64,000 nt of DNA from UBA6163 sp031411655 (GTDB taxonomy: Bacteria > Planctomycetota > Planctomycetia > Pirellulales > Pirellulaceae): positions 1 to 64,000 of the forward strand of contig JANOBM010000301.1 in the NCBI GenBank assembly GCA_031411655.1, given 5' to 3'. Below the pieces are notes generated by a model, which did not search any database, had not been told where the DNA came from, and worked only from the letters and a program-made list of their open reading frames with translations. Position 1 is the first letter of the stretch, and each line of letters starts with the position of its first letter. Positions 1-8,053 of the stretch are shown here, one piece after another. The position numbers and the translations under genes are program-made.

Positions 1-101
1 TGATCCTTTAGATAGTCTTCTTCGGCATGCAAGGTTCGCTGGGCGACGAGGCGCTTGCCAGGGTCGAGAAAAACAATGCGGTCGAGCTGGCAGTAACGCA
101 T
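1..101 (-). CDS. 3-hydroxyacyl-ACP dehydratase, FabZ-like (partial, 5' end only)
   Basis: Only the first 33 codons are inside the window; the gene runs off the left edge. The visible protein starts MRYCQLDRIV and continues with a FLDPGKRLVAQRTL stretch and an acidic EEDYLKD. This resembles the N-terminus of planctomycete FabZ/FabA-type hotdog dehydratases, where a QLDRI...PGK.I.A..... segment precedes the catalytic HFPGFPVMPGV block. That catalytic block is not visible here. If the call is right, the enzyme removes water from 3-hydroxyacyl-ACP in fatty acid elongation in the cytoplasm. The family call is inference from a short N-terminus, so it is moderate only. It reads leftwards, away from the repeat-rich region at 102-504. 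Confidence 0.55.
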   Translation of the reverse strand, partial: MRYCQLDRIVFLDPGKRLVAQRTLHAEEDYLKD

Positions 102-223
102 TGAATCGAAGGCCCCGGGTTCACAGAAGTCGTTTGGTAAGAAGAGGATAATTGCGGCGCTGATTTACCTCAACGGGTGGCTCGCGAGGGTAGGGGCAAA
201 GCCCGTCAATCCTCGCATTTCTG

Positions 224-260
224 AGAACCTACCCTAAAACCATGAGCCGCTTTGGCGCTT
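224..260 (+). repeat. Degenerate half copy of the palindromic intergenic element
   Basis: The stretch agaacctaccctaaaacc at 224-241, followed by atgagccgctttggcgctt, matches the reverse complement of the element at 374-443. There are a few substitutions in the outer arm (cc for tc, t for g) and near identity in the core agccgctttggcgct. The second arm of the palindrome is missing, so this is a decayed or truncated copy. Confidence 0.6.
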
Positions 261-300
261 GTGCTTCAACCAATCCAGATATTACGGTTGGCGGAGACGC

Positions 301-363
301 GTACGATGGACTTCCAGTCCGTTGTTGACGATGTTTGCCGACGGACTACGAAGTCCATCGTAC
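301..363. repeat. Imperfect inverted repeat, hairpin element
   Basis: The left arm at 301-322 begins gtacgatggacttc and ends agtccgt. The right arm at 341-363 reads acggacta...gaagtccatcgtac. The reverse complement of the right arm equals the left arm except for a short internal difference near the middle. The loop is about 18 bases. It could fold as a stem of about 20 bp. It is not followed by a clear T tract and is flanked by other repeats, so I favour a mobile or REP-type palindrome over a terminator. Confidence 0.6.
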
Positions 364-373
364 CCTCAAACTA

Positions 374-443
374 AGAACCTATCCGAAAACCGGAGAGACC
401 CGCGGCTAGCGCCAAAGCGGCTAATGGTTTTCGGATAGGTTCT
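374..443 (-). repeat. Palindromic intergenic element (REP/MITE-like), full copy
   Basis: The element is bounded by a perfect 18-bp inverted repeat: agaacctatccgaaaacc at 374-391 and its exact complement at 426-443. The 34-base centre contains cgcggctagcgccaaagcgg. A second copy in opposite orientation lies at 52547-52616 and a decayed half copy at 224-260. The shared centre shows that these are related copies and not just chance palindromes. No coding capacity is visible. The function is unknown. Confidence 0.75.
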
Positions 444-504
444 AAATGTTGACAAAGCACTGGCCGCGGACTCTTTGGGTTTCGAAGGGTTCTCCGTCCG
501 CCGT

Positions 505-1035
505 TCAGTCTTGGTTGCTCGCCGTTTCTCGGGGCAACTCAGACGAAGATGGTTTGGGCGTTGTTTTGTCCCAAAAAATAATGGTGATTCCAGTCATGAG
601 CAGTGCGACGCCGATGACCCGAGCTTTCGAGATGGGCTCTTGCTGATTTCCGAGCCAACCAAAGTGATCAAGGATCAGCGCCGCGAAGAGTTGCCCCGTG
701 ATGATTGCGGCGTGCCATGGAAGTGAACCGATTCGCGGCACAAAAAAAAGCGATGCCGTAACGAGTACCACCCCGATCGCGCCGCCTGTCCAACACCACC
801 AAGGTAGGCTCGAAGGCGACGATTGAAAACGAGGTGGAAATACTCCCGTAGCAAGCGCTAGCACCACCAAAATCAGGGTTCCCGTTGCGAATGATATAAC
901 GGACGCCTGCAATGGGTGGGCAAGGTGTCGCGACAAATGGCCATTGACGCTTGGCTGCATCCCAAAGAGGCAGCCCGAAACGAGACCGATCCCGATGGCA
1001 AGCCCGGCCATGGCCCAACCGGGCGAAGAAATCAT
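505..1035 (-). CDS. DMT-superfamily transporter, YdcZ/DUF606 type
   Basis: This 176-residue protein is made of about five hydrophobic segments. It has the DUF606 signature order: MQPSVNGHLSRHLAHPLQAS near residues 26-45, PWWCWTGGAIG near 78-88, then VPRIGSLPWHAAIITGQ and LILDHFGWLG. It should sit in the cytoplasmic membrane; substrates of this family are mostly unknown. Family members are usually about 140-150 residues per unit, so this is one full unit with a polar C-terminal tail. Its ATG overlaps the stop codon of the upstream pseudo-receiver gene by four bases (ATGA at 1035-1032), which implies translational coupling. Confidence 0.85.
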   Translation of the reverse strand: MISSPGWAMAGLAIGIGLVSGCLFGMQPSVNGHLSRHLAHPLQASVISFATGTLILVVLALATGVFPPRFQSSPSSLPWWCWTGGAIGVVLVTASLFFVPRIGSLPWHAAIITGQLFAALILDHFGWLGNQQEPISKARVIGVALLMTGITIIFWDKTTPKPSSSELPRETASNQD

Positions 1036-1424
1036 TTTGACAATGCCTTGGGAGAGCCGAGGTACGGTTGCAGGAGCTCAAGCGTTGCGGCATCACGTAT
1101 GCTGAGTTTTCCGAAACCGCGAACAGCGCCTTCTTCGATTGCAGCAAGTTGATGTTCGTCGTAATTAGTCACCAGCATGACGGGGATCGATGCGAATCGT
1201 GGGTCCGCTTTGATGCCACGAAGAACTACCATACCGTCGCTGTAGTCCCGATCGAGCTTGCGATTGACCGTGATCAAATCCACCGTTCGCTCGGCGAGTA
1301 AGTCAAGCGTGTCTTCGAGTCCATGGGTTTGCAAAACCACAGCGTCAAAATGGCCAAGTACCATCTGCCGAATGGCGTTGTAGTCTGGCCCGCAATTACC
1401 GCAATCGACAACCGTTTTGGGCAT
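1032..1424 (-). CDS. Receiver-like protein with Asp-to-Asn phosphosite (pseudo-receiver)
   Basis: The protein has 130 residues with the layout of a CheY-type receiver: a beta-1 segment (TVVDCGN), the phosphosite strand (VDLITVNRKLD), a threonine strand (PVMLVTNY) and a lysine segment (RGFGKL, K106). The residue aligned with the phospho-accepting aspartate is N54, and only one acidic residue (D7) remains of the N-terminal acidic pair, so normal phosphorylation is not expected. I chose the ATG at 1424 because the domain begins there and AAAAGGA lies about 12 bases upstream; a longer reading frame to 1634 runs inside the preceding gene. It sits 7 bases after the beta-propeller lipoprotein gene and overlaps the transporter gene by ATGA. 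Confidence 0.8.
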   Translation of the reverse strand: MPKTVVDCGNCGPDYNAIRQMVLGHFDAVVLQTHGLEDTLDLLAERTVDLITVNRKLDRDYSDGMVVLRGIKADPRFASIPVMLVTNYDEHQLAAIEEGAVRGFGKLSIRDAATLELLQPYLGSPKALSK

Positions 1425-1431
1425 CACCAAA

Positions 1432-3843
1432 TCATTCCTTTTCGCTTGCAGCATCAACAGTGCCAATGGCGAACAGCTTGTCTTTGGTGCTGATGTAAAT
1501 CGTCGAATTGGCCGCAGCTGGAGTGCTATAAATACTGGTGCCCATGTTGATCTCTTCAAGTGGCTCCTTGTTATCGGTACCGAGTTCAAAGATCGCAATG
1601 TCGCCGTCTTCGTCACCCATGAACATTCGCCCATCGGCGATTAGGGGACTGCCCCAGCTTTGAGCGAGCATGTCGTAGGTGAAGTGAACTTTGGGTTGCC
1701 CGTCTTCGGTAGGCTTTGTATCCAGACAGTGAATAACGCCTGAAAGATCAGCGACATAGAGCAAGTCGTCTTTGATCGCCACCGTACCGATCGTGCGGTG
1801 CATCATCTCCTCAAAAGCGATCTCCTTGTCACCGTTTTGATCAACGCTTGTGTAATGCCACACGGCACCGGAATTCGGGTTGGGTACTGCAACTTCTCCA
1901 AGTTTTGGATCGACCGCTTGCAGACGCTTATGCGGGATGGGCACACGTTTACCATCTTCAAGCTTCATTGCTAGCTCAGGCGAGATATCGCCTCGTTTGG
2001 TGGGATCAATACAGTAAAGATGTCCATCGCCTTCACCATGTTCGGGATCCTCACCGACTGCAACAAACACTTGCTCTTTGTAAATCACAGGAGTTCCGAT
2101 CACATGGTTGCGAGTCGCATCGCCACCAAGGATGTAGACCGATTCTTTGGGATTGGCATCAAACTGCCAAAGCATTTCAGGCTTTCCATCCGTGCCTTTG
2201 CCGGCTCGGAAGCTATAAACGATTCCATCGCCACCGGCGAAGATCACCTGCGGTACGCCGCCGATTTCACCGACTGCGGGGCTGGACCACTGACCGTGCA
2301 AAATATTTTCGGCCGGTGACTTGTCGGTCCAATAAACCTCTGCGGTATTCTTATTCATGCAGAAGAAGCTTGGCGCATTGGGTGCTGGAAGATTGATGTG
2401 TGACTCGTCTTGACCATTACTGGTGTTGACAAAGAGGAGGTCGCCAAATGACGTAACGCAGCAAGATGCCATGTTGTGTTGACTGCTGCCAAGCGTTGCC
2501 ATCATGTCAAATACCCAGATGACGTCGGCTTCCGTCTTGTCACTGATCGAAAGGTTTTTGGAAACGGTCAGGCGCGGGCCGATGACCTTGGCTGTTAAGG
2601 TTCGTTCCACACCAGCGAAAGTTCCCTTCAAATTCCATGCCTTGCCCGGCGCGACGACTTCGACAGTGACATCGCCACTGGTCTCCTCGCCTCGACTTGC
2701 AATGAGCGTCTTGAGTGCATCAGTGACTTTCGACTCGTCGAGTTGGGCGACGGTGTCTTTGAACGCCGGGTCGGCCTGCTCCAAATCAGCGACGCGTACC
2801 GTTTCATCCTTTAGTGGACCATCGTCTTCGTCATCGTGGAAACCCTTTGTATCGAGGCATCGCACTTCGCCACGATTCGTGACAAACCAAAGACGCTCGC
2901 CCTCGATGAGGGGCGAACAGCAGACGCCTTGCAAAGGCCAGTCATGGACTCGCCCGGTGATTAGCTTTTCGCTGCTGTGCTGCCAAAGGAGATTTCCGTT
3001 TGCTTCATCAAAACTCAGTAGCACGCCAAGGTCGACATTCGATGGGTAGCGTGCGACATGCCCGGAACCATTGTTGGTTCCGACGTAAACAGCGCCGCCG
3101 GCGATGACTGGGTTGCCGTAGGTCTGACTTCCTAAGTTACCTACCCAGCGAATGTTTTCTGATTTGCTCTTGTCCCATTCGCCCGTCTTTCGGTCGAACT
3201 TGCCTGGCTTCCACGTATCCGGCAAACCCGTCACGCCCGGGGCATTATTTTTTAGACGCGTTCCACCCCATTGCGGCCAATCGCCCCCAGCGTTTTGAAC
3301 GATAGAAGGATCATCAATGGTACCGATATCGACTGACGTTGCCGCCGTGTCAATGGGCGACGGATTTTGGTCATCCGACTTTGACGAGTCCTTCACTGCA
3401 TCGGCGACGACGGCGACGGCACTTCCCGCAGCGGCGACGGCAGCCGCGGTGAGGTCGCTTTTCATCTCCTCCGTGGTTTGTGACTGAGCCGATGGCTCGC
3501 TTGGCGCTGCATCACTTGGCGCTGAGTCGCTCGGCGTCGCTGAGTCACCTTTTGCTGGTGCATCGGGTTGGGTAGGCGCTGCATCCGTTGTTGCGGGCTC
3601 AACGGGGGCTGGGGCGGCGGGGGCTGGCGACTCGGAAGACGCCGGTGTTTCGGCCGTCGCGGTCACGTTGCTATCGGCAGCGCTGTCTTGCGCAACGCCC
3701 TCGTCAACGGTGAATCCGGTGTCGGGTTCAAGGCTTGGAGTGACTGATTTGGGTTTGCAACCCGCAATCGATGTTGTTACCACCATCCCTGCAAGCAGCG
3801 ATGCCACGATAAGTGACCAGGCCGAAAATTCTTTCTTATGCAT
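1432..3843 (-). CDS. Outer-surface lipoprotein with PQQ-type beta-propeller and EF-hand loop
   Basis: This 803-residue protein has a lipoprotein signal: a hydrophobic stretch at 10-25, then TSIAGC with the lipid cysteine at C29. Residues 30-180 are low-complexity Pro/Ala/Ser/Asp/Glu-rich, probably a spacer. From about 190 onward, propeller blades are visible: WPQWGGTRLKN, YVGTNNG..., LWFVTNRGEVRCLD, VYSFRAGKG and LLYVADLSGVIHCLD. An EF-hand-type loop, DQNGDKEIAFEE, is at 668-679, a possible calcium site inside the propeller. PQQ-binding enzyme residues were not identified, so a binding or assembly role is as likely as a dehydrogenase. It is the first gene of an apparent three-gene operon with the pseudo-receiver and transporter genes. 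Confidence 0.85.
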   Translation of the reverse strand: MHKKEFSAWSLIVASLLAGMVVTTSIAGCKPKSVTPSLEPDTGFTVDEGVAQDSAADSNVTATAETPASSESPAPAAPAPVEPATTDAAPTQPDAPAKGDSATPSDSAPSDAAPSEPSAQSQTTEEMKSDLTAAAVAAAGSAVAVVADAVKDSSKSDDQNPSPIDTAATSVDIGTIDDPSIVQNAGGDWPQWGGTRLKNNAPGVTGLPDTWKPGKFDRKTGEWDKSKSENIRWVGNLGSQTYGNPVIAGGAVYVGTNNGSGHVARYPSNVDLGVLLSFDEANGNLLWQHSSEKLITGRVHDWPLQGVCCSPLIEGERLWFVTNRGEVRCLDTKGFHDDEDDGPLKDETVRVADLEQADPAFKDTVAQLDESKVTDALKTLIASRGEETSGDVTVEVVAPGKAWNLKGTFAGVERTLTAKVIGPRLTVSKNLSISDKTEADVIWVFDMMATLGSSQHNMASCCVTSFGDLLFVNTSNGQDESHINLPAPNAPSFFCMNKNTAEVYWTDKSPAENILHGQWSSPAVGEIGGVPQVIFAGGDGIVYSFRAGKGTDGKPEMLWQFDANPKESVYILGGDATRNHVIGTPVIYKEQVFVAVGEDPEHGEGDGHLYCIDPTKRGDISPELAMKLEDGKRVPIPHKRLQAVDPKLGEVAVPNPNSGAVWHYTSVDQNGDKEIAFEEMMHRTIGTVAIKDDLLYVADLSGVIHCLDTKPTEDGQPKVHFTYDMLAQSWGSPLIADGRMFMGDEDGDIAIFELGTDNKEPLEEINMGTSIYSTPAAANSTIYISTKDKLFAIGTVDAASEKE

Positions 3844-3955
3844 CGAACATTTTCCCGTAATCGAAATCGTTAAGCGACGCTCCGCGTCGAGAGAGTGAAA
3901 TTGAATGTGCTAATGTTGCCGTGACCAACACGGCAACGAGCGGTGAAAAACGAAG

Positions 3956-6268
3956 TCAGTCGTTGGGCACAACTTCGAGGTTATCAAGACAGAATTCTGC
4001 GTCCTTGGCATTGCCGTAGAGGCCTGGACTGCCGGTTAATTGAGGCGTTTCATCGCGAGCAGTAACCGTCCATTCCTTGGGTTCCGCCTCGTCGCGGGGC
4101 CATACTTTACCGCGAAGGACGGCGACGGCTTGATCGCCTTCACCTTCAACTTCAGTACGAAATTTGAGCCGATACCAACGGTCAGCTGCCCAAGTAAAAG
4201 GTGTGTCCTTAGCCATTCGTAAGGTCGCAGTCCAAGTACGAATTTGGAGTTTTTGACTTTCTCCCATCAAGTCAATTTCGTAACCCTGTGCGATCAAGCC
4301 GATATCGGGAAGCTTATCTTTCATCAGCGTTCCTTTCACATCTGCAGTAATCGTATAGTTGGCCATATCACTTGGACCGAACCAAGCACGACTTCTCGCA
4401 CCCTTGGGAATTGTGACGATCTTTACCAGGGCCGGAGAATCATCGATGGTCCTTACAACGTGTCGATACCTCGCACCGATCCAAGTCACCGGTGGCTCAG
4501 TCGTGCCATCGAAGGTAAATTTCCATGGCAGCGGCGGAACGACTCGGACGCGGGATGTGGCGGTCAATTCACCTACTTTTGCATTCACCATGCATGCGAG
4601 GTGCTCCGTCCCGGCTGGCGCTGTGAATCGAAGACTGTCAATATCGCCCTTGCCCTCTACTGACAACGTTACCGACTCAGGCGAAACATCCGCCAAGCGT
4701 TGCCCCAAGGCATTGAATACTCGAACTTGATAGTCGATCGTTTCTCCTGGTTTTACGACAGCCTCTGCCGGGATAATCTGCGCCCAAGCAGGAGTTGTGT
4801 CTTGGTCAACAGGAGTCTCAGGCGGTGCCTCTTCAATCGCATCGGCGTTGAAGGTTACCGTTGAATTCGTTGGGTTACCAACGCAATAGAGTGCTTTGTT
4901 CCCCAGGAAATAGAGCAATCCGTTGGCAACAATGGGAGAGGCGTTGAACGACTCTCCGCGAATGCTTCCCTTGCTCAGCACCTCCGCGCCGTCATCGGTC
5001 GGCTGCAGAATGGCCCAATAACCGTTCTCTGTCAGCACATAAATTTTGTTATCTGCATAGAGCATAGAACCATATTGTTTACGGTCACCGATCGTGATTC
5101 GTTCCGCTATCGCTTCACCTGTTTTCGCATCGAGCACCCACATTTTGCATCGGTCATCAATGACATACAGTCGGTCGTCGATGAGTAGCGGCGCAGCGCG
5201 TCCCACCATCATCTCTTCGACTCGCCAAAATGGTTCGGCCTTGGTGCCGGCGCCAGCGCCACTCACCTTAATCGCTTCGACCGAACCCATGGTCGAGTCA
5301 TTCATGTTCTCTTCACTGTGGCTTGTATAAATCGTATCGCCGACCACCAACGGCGTTGTGAAGAGCCCCCGGCGCGACACGTTGTAATGCCACAGCGGTT
5401 TTCCAGTTCGCGGCTGGAAGCCCCAGCACGCCCCATCTCCGACGCCAACGATCAGCTGTCTCTGGCCGTCGATAGTGACGATGCTTGGTCCGGAATAGGT
5501 TGTTTCGTCGGGCTGGTCGACCGTGCCATTGAACCAGACGCACTGTCCGGTCCGTTTATCGAAAGCGATGAAGCGATGGTTTGGCTTCGCTCGTTCGCCC
5601 CAATTCGTGATCACACCGCTAATGATGACTAGGTCTTCAAAGACGACCGGGAAATTCGTTCGTCCACCGTAGGTGCTTAGCATTCCGAACTGCTCATGCA
5701 GCGGAACGCTCCAAACCGTTTTACCGGTTTCGCCATTGATGCAAAGAAAGTAGTCGCAAACGCCTAGACAATAGATGTTTCCGGTTTCAGGGTCTGCAAC
5801 CACACTTGACCAACCGATGCGGGTATCAGGGACGTCGGACAACCAAACGTTGAATCGATTTTCCCAAATGAACTCGCCAGTCTTCGCATCCAAGCACACA
5901 ACCCGCTCACCTTCACGTTGAGTCCCCGGCTCAGCTCGGAGTGTCGTATAAAGCTTGCCATTCATAACCACCGGTGTGCTTCGACCGGCGAATTCTTCTT
6001 TCTTCCAAAGCAGATTGCTTCCCTCTCCACCATTAGGATCCCATGATTCCGGAAGGTTGGTCGTTGCGCTAATCCCATTGAAATCCCCTCCCCGCCAATA
6101 GAGCCAATCGCGAACCTGGCGTGGAACATTTGTTTCGGGTTCTTCAGCTCCAGCAAACCGTGGCAGCGCCAAACTTGCGGAAGCAAGCAACGCGGCGAAA
6201 ACCAGAACGGGCGAAAGTTGAAGGCAAAGCAACGCCGATTGGCGTGCGTCAAGAAAGCGGTTCATCAC
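3956..6268 (-). CDS. Secreted PQQ-type beta-propeller protein with C-terminal lectin-like domain
   Basis: The 770-residue protein has an N-terminal signal peptide: a hydrophobic core at about 12-38 ending in RFAGAEE. After that comes a typical planctomycete start DWLYWRGGDFNGIS and repeated blades ending in motifs such as VVCLDAKTGEFIWE, LCINGETGKTVW, AFDKRTGQCVW and MWVLDAKTGEAI. Residues from about 500 contain an Ig-like segment (PGETIDYQVRVFNALGQ), and the last 200 residues look like a LamG/3-keto-disaccharide hydrolase-type beta-sandwich ending FCLDNLEVVPND. It is therefore likely periplasmic or extracellular and may bind sugar or polymer. No partner gene is close: 112 bases separate it from the lipoprotein gene and 440 bases lie upstream. 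Confidence 0.85.
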   Translation of the reverse strand: MMNRFLDARQSALLCLQLSPVLVFAALLASASLALPRFAGAEEPETNVPRQVRDWLYWRGGDFNGISATTNLPESWDPNGGEGSNLLWKKEEFAGRSTPVVMNGKLYTTLRAEPGTQREGERVVCLDAKTGEFIWENRFNVWLSDVPDTRIGWSSVVADPETGNIYCLGVCDYFLCINGETGKTVWSVPLHEQFGMLSTYGGRTNFPVVFEDLVIISGVITNWGERAKPNHRFIAFDKRTGQCVWFNGTVDQPDETTYSGPSIVTIDGQRQLIVGVGDGACWGFQPRTGKPLWHYNVSRRGLFTTPLVVGDTIYTSHSEENMNDSTMGSVEAIKVSGAGAGTKAEPFWRVEEMMVGRAAPLLIDDRLYVIDDRCKMWVLDAKTGEAIAERITIGDRKQYGSMLYADNKIYVLTENGYWAILQPTDDGAEVLSKGSIRGESFNASPIVANGLLYFLGNKALYCVGNPTNSTVTFNADAIEEAPPETPVDQDTTPAWAQIIPAEAVVKPGETIDYQVRVFNALGQRLADVSPESVTLSVEGKGDIDSLRFTAPAGTEHLACMVNAKVGELTATSRVRVVPPLPWKFTFDGTTEPPVTWIGARYRHVVRTIDDSPALVKIVTIPKGARSRAWFGPSDMANYTITADVKGTLMKDKLPDIGLIAQGYEIDLMGESQKLQIRTWTATLRMAKDTPFTWAADRWYRLKFRTEVEGEGDQAVAVLRGKVWPRDEAEPKEWTVTARDETPQLTGSPGLYGNAKDAEFCLDNLEVVPND

Positions 6269-6708
6269 TTCGTAATAATCCGACAGTTATGCGGCAGGGT
6301 GGGTTTAGGCGGGTTCCGCCGATTATACTTCATCTTCCGCTCTGCCAATGGAAATGCAAAGCCGTAAAAACCATTTTTTCAATCCGGTGTCTCCCTTAAA
6401 TAGGTAGCCGTTTCAATCGCCTTCCAAAAGGTTTTTTGTTTTGCGAGCCATTGGGTGTGAGTGCGAGGGGGCGATCTCGCTGGTTCCACGGTGTAAAAGA
6501 TCAGTGGGCCGTGGGCAAGGGTTTGCTATCCGGGTGCATGAAAATTAAGAGCCATGCGATCAAGCAATGGTGTTCAGTCACACGCTACATGCCGCTTATT
6601 GGCAATCAGAGTTACATGGCGCCAGGTCCTCGCCGTGTTCGCATGATGCTACCTAGGGGTTCGGTCGCCGTTCACCACTCGGCTGGTGATTCACACCGGC
6701 AGCGCACA
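6269..6708. other. Intergenic region, nothing recognised
   Basis: These 440 bases lie between the start of the beta-propeller gene (6268) and the stop of the membrane-protein gene (6709). Short open frames exist on the plus strand, but they have no family signature, no good ribosome binding site, and one runs into the neighbouring gene. The promoter of the beta-propeller gene should be in its left part. I see no repeat or RNA gene. Confidence 0.6.
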
Positions 6709-7563
6709 TTACGAGGGGTTCTGGCTGGCCACGGAATCCGAAGTGGTTTCGCAATCGGGTGGTGAAGGGGGGTTAACAAAAAGCCCGGCGGCCGCCAATC
6801 CAATCAAGCTCAGTAAGACTGAAAACAAGCTGAAGTTAGAAAACACTGCGATCGAGGTGAGCACAAACATCCCGACGATAGCGGCCCAGCGAGGCGGCAG
6901 CGCCCAAAGGCCGAGACCGCAAAGCGTCTCAATCGCGATAACTTTTCGCGAGTACCAGGTGGCTACATCTCGAAGTGTGAGCAGGTCCAGCGAGTCACGA
7001 AGCAGATTGAAAAACCAGAAATTTCGATCCACAAAATAGATTTCGTAAAGCACTTGCCCCGACCAGTATTCGTCGGTCCATTTACCCACCGCGCCCCCTA
7101 GCAAGATCATCGCAACGATGCACCTTGACAAGAAAGCGGCTCGCTTCATCAATCGATTCGGTGGATCCACATCAAGGCGGCCGGCAAGCCAAGTAGACCA
7201 GAGCGATGTCCACCAGGCCGTAGCGAACGTCATATCGTTGTAGGAACCTTGATGAATGCAAAGCAGCGATACCATGAATAGAGTTGTCCATGCAGCGAAT
7301 TGCCTTCGCTTGGGATGCACGGTCATCGCAGCGACCGCGAGCGCCACGAGCGTTGCCGCATAGACGACCAAAAGTACTAACGAAGACTCAAGCCACGTTG
7401 GGAAGAAGCTTTGTCGAAGCGGTGTCGCATAATAACATCTCCACATTTCAACAAATGGACCAAGCTTCCAGGCAAGCGCCGCAAGGGTGCACCACTGCAC
7501 CAATCGAAAAGCGGTCGTTGGTGGCGAAGACGAGGGTGTGATTTCCTGAACCGGAGACATCAC
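6709..7563 (-). CDS. Polytopic membrane protein, weakly HTTM/DoxX-like
   Basis: The 284-residue protein has about six hydrophobic segments, at roughly 18-40, 60-80, 90-110, 145-165, 210-228 and 230-262. The segment LGGAVGKWTDEYWSGQVLYE around 155-175 recalls the membrane domain of HTTM (vitamin-K-dependent carboxylase-like) and DoxX-type proteins, but I cannot name a function. Charged residues KWTDEYW face one side of the membrane. It overlaps the stop of the preceding 155-residue gene by ATGA (7563-7560) and is the last gene of an apparent gatA-gatB operon. The two downstream membrane genes probably form a functional pair with each other and may have no link to tRNA charging. Confidence 0.7.
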   Translation of the reverse strand: MMSPVQEITPSSSPPTTAFRLVQWCTLAALAWKLGPFVEMWRCYYATPLRQSFFPTWLESSLVLLVVYAATLVALAVAAMTVHPKRRQFAAWTTLFMVSLLCIHQGSYNDMTFATAWWTSLWSTWLAGRLDVDPPNRLMKRAAFLSRCIVAMILLGGAVGKWTDEYWSGQVLYEIYFVDRNFWFFNLLRDSLDLLTLRDVATWYSRKVIAIETLCGLGLWALPPRWAAIVGMFVLTSIAVFSNFSLFSVLLSLIGLAAAGLFVNPPSPPDCETTSDSVASQNPS

Positions 7564-8027
7564 TTCACAGCCTCAACGACTTCGTTCGTCAAATCAAAAC
7601 CGCCCTGGGCGGATGGCGTTGCGACCCATCGTGTATGGAGTTCTTCGCCTCGGTAGGACGACCAAACATCGAGCTGTCGTGGCTTCGGTTCGGATAGAAA
7701 GACTGCTCGATTGTCACCGAACGTGAACATTCGAACTGGAAAATGGTTGACAGTACCTTTCTCAGTCGAATCGTCTCCTTCCTTGCCCCAAGGCGACGGC
7801 CGAATCTCAAATCGGTTGTAGAAGTTGTACATGGCGGGTATCGGTTGTTGGATGACCCAGGCCACAAACGGCCGTGTCTGCAGGTGCATTCGTTCAAGCG
7901 TTGCCCGCTGAACAAATTGGCAAATCGGCATTGAAACCAGCCAGACAACAACGATCACCACCAAGAGCAGGACAGCCACAAAACCGAGATCCGTTCGGGT
8001 TGGTTGGAGATCGCCTGATTCGCTCAT
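7560..8027 (-). CDS. Single-pass membrane protein of unknown function
   Basis: The protein has 155 residues with one strong transmembrane helix at about 14-35 (VAVLLLVVIVVVWLVSM) and a roughly 115-residue extracytoplasmic part. That part is rich in aromatic and basic residues, with motifs such as MYNFYNRFEIRPSPWG and VRMFTFGDNRAVFLSEP. I do not recognise the domain. A very good ribosome binding site, GAGGAGG, is 8 bases before the ATG. It begins 26 bases after the gatB stop and overlaps the next membrane-protein gene by four bases, so the two small membrane proteins are likely made together and may form a complex. Confidence 0.75.
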   Translation of the reverse strand: MSESGDLQPTRTDLGFVAVLLLVVIVVVWLVSMPICQFVQRATLERMHLQTRPFVAWVIQQPIPAMYNFYNRFEIRPSPWGKEGDDSTEKGTVNHFPVRMFTFGDNRAVFLSEPKPRQLDVWSSYRGEELHTRWVATPSAQGGFDLTNEVVEAVK

Positions 8028-8053
8028 CCTGAAGCCTCCTCTTGTAAACGAAA

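Larger units (their letters stand above)
102..504. other. Intergenic region carrying three inverted-repeat or repeat-derived elements
   Basis: These 403 bases lie between the dehydratase start at 101 and the stop of the transporter gene at 505. I see no convincing gene. The stretch holds a degenerate half copy of a palindromic element (224-260), an imperfect hairpin (301-363) and a full palindromic element (374-443), each listed separately. The promoter of the dehydratase gene must also lie here, but I cannot place it. Confidence 0.7.

Noticed and set aside
668..1147. A 159-codon minus-strand frame overlapping the transporter and pseudo-receiver genes
   Set aside because: It is out of frame with two overlapping genes that have clear family signatures; it is a shadow frame.
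6436..6765. A 109-codon plus-strand frame in the gap after the second propeller gene
   Set aside because: It runs into the 3' end of the opposite membrane-protein gene and has no recognisable pattern or ribosome binding site.
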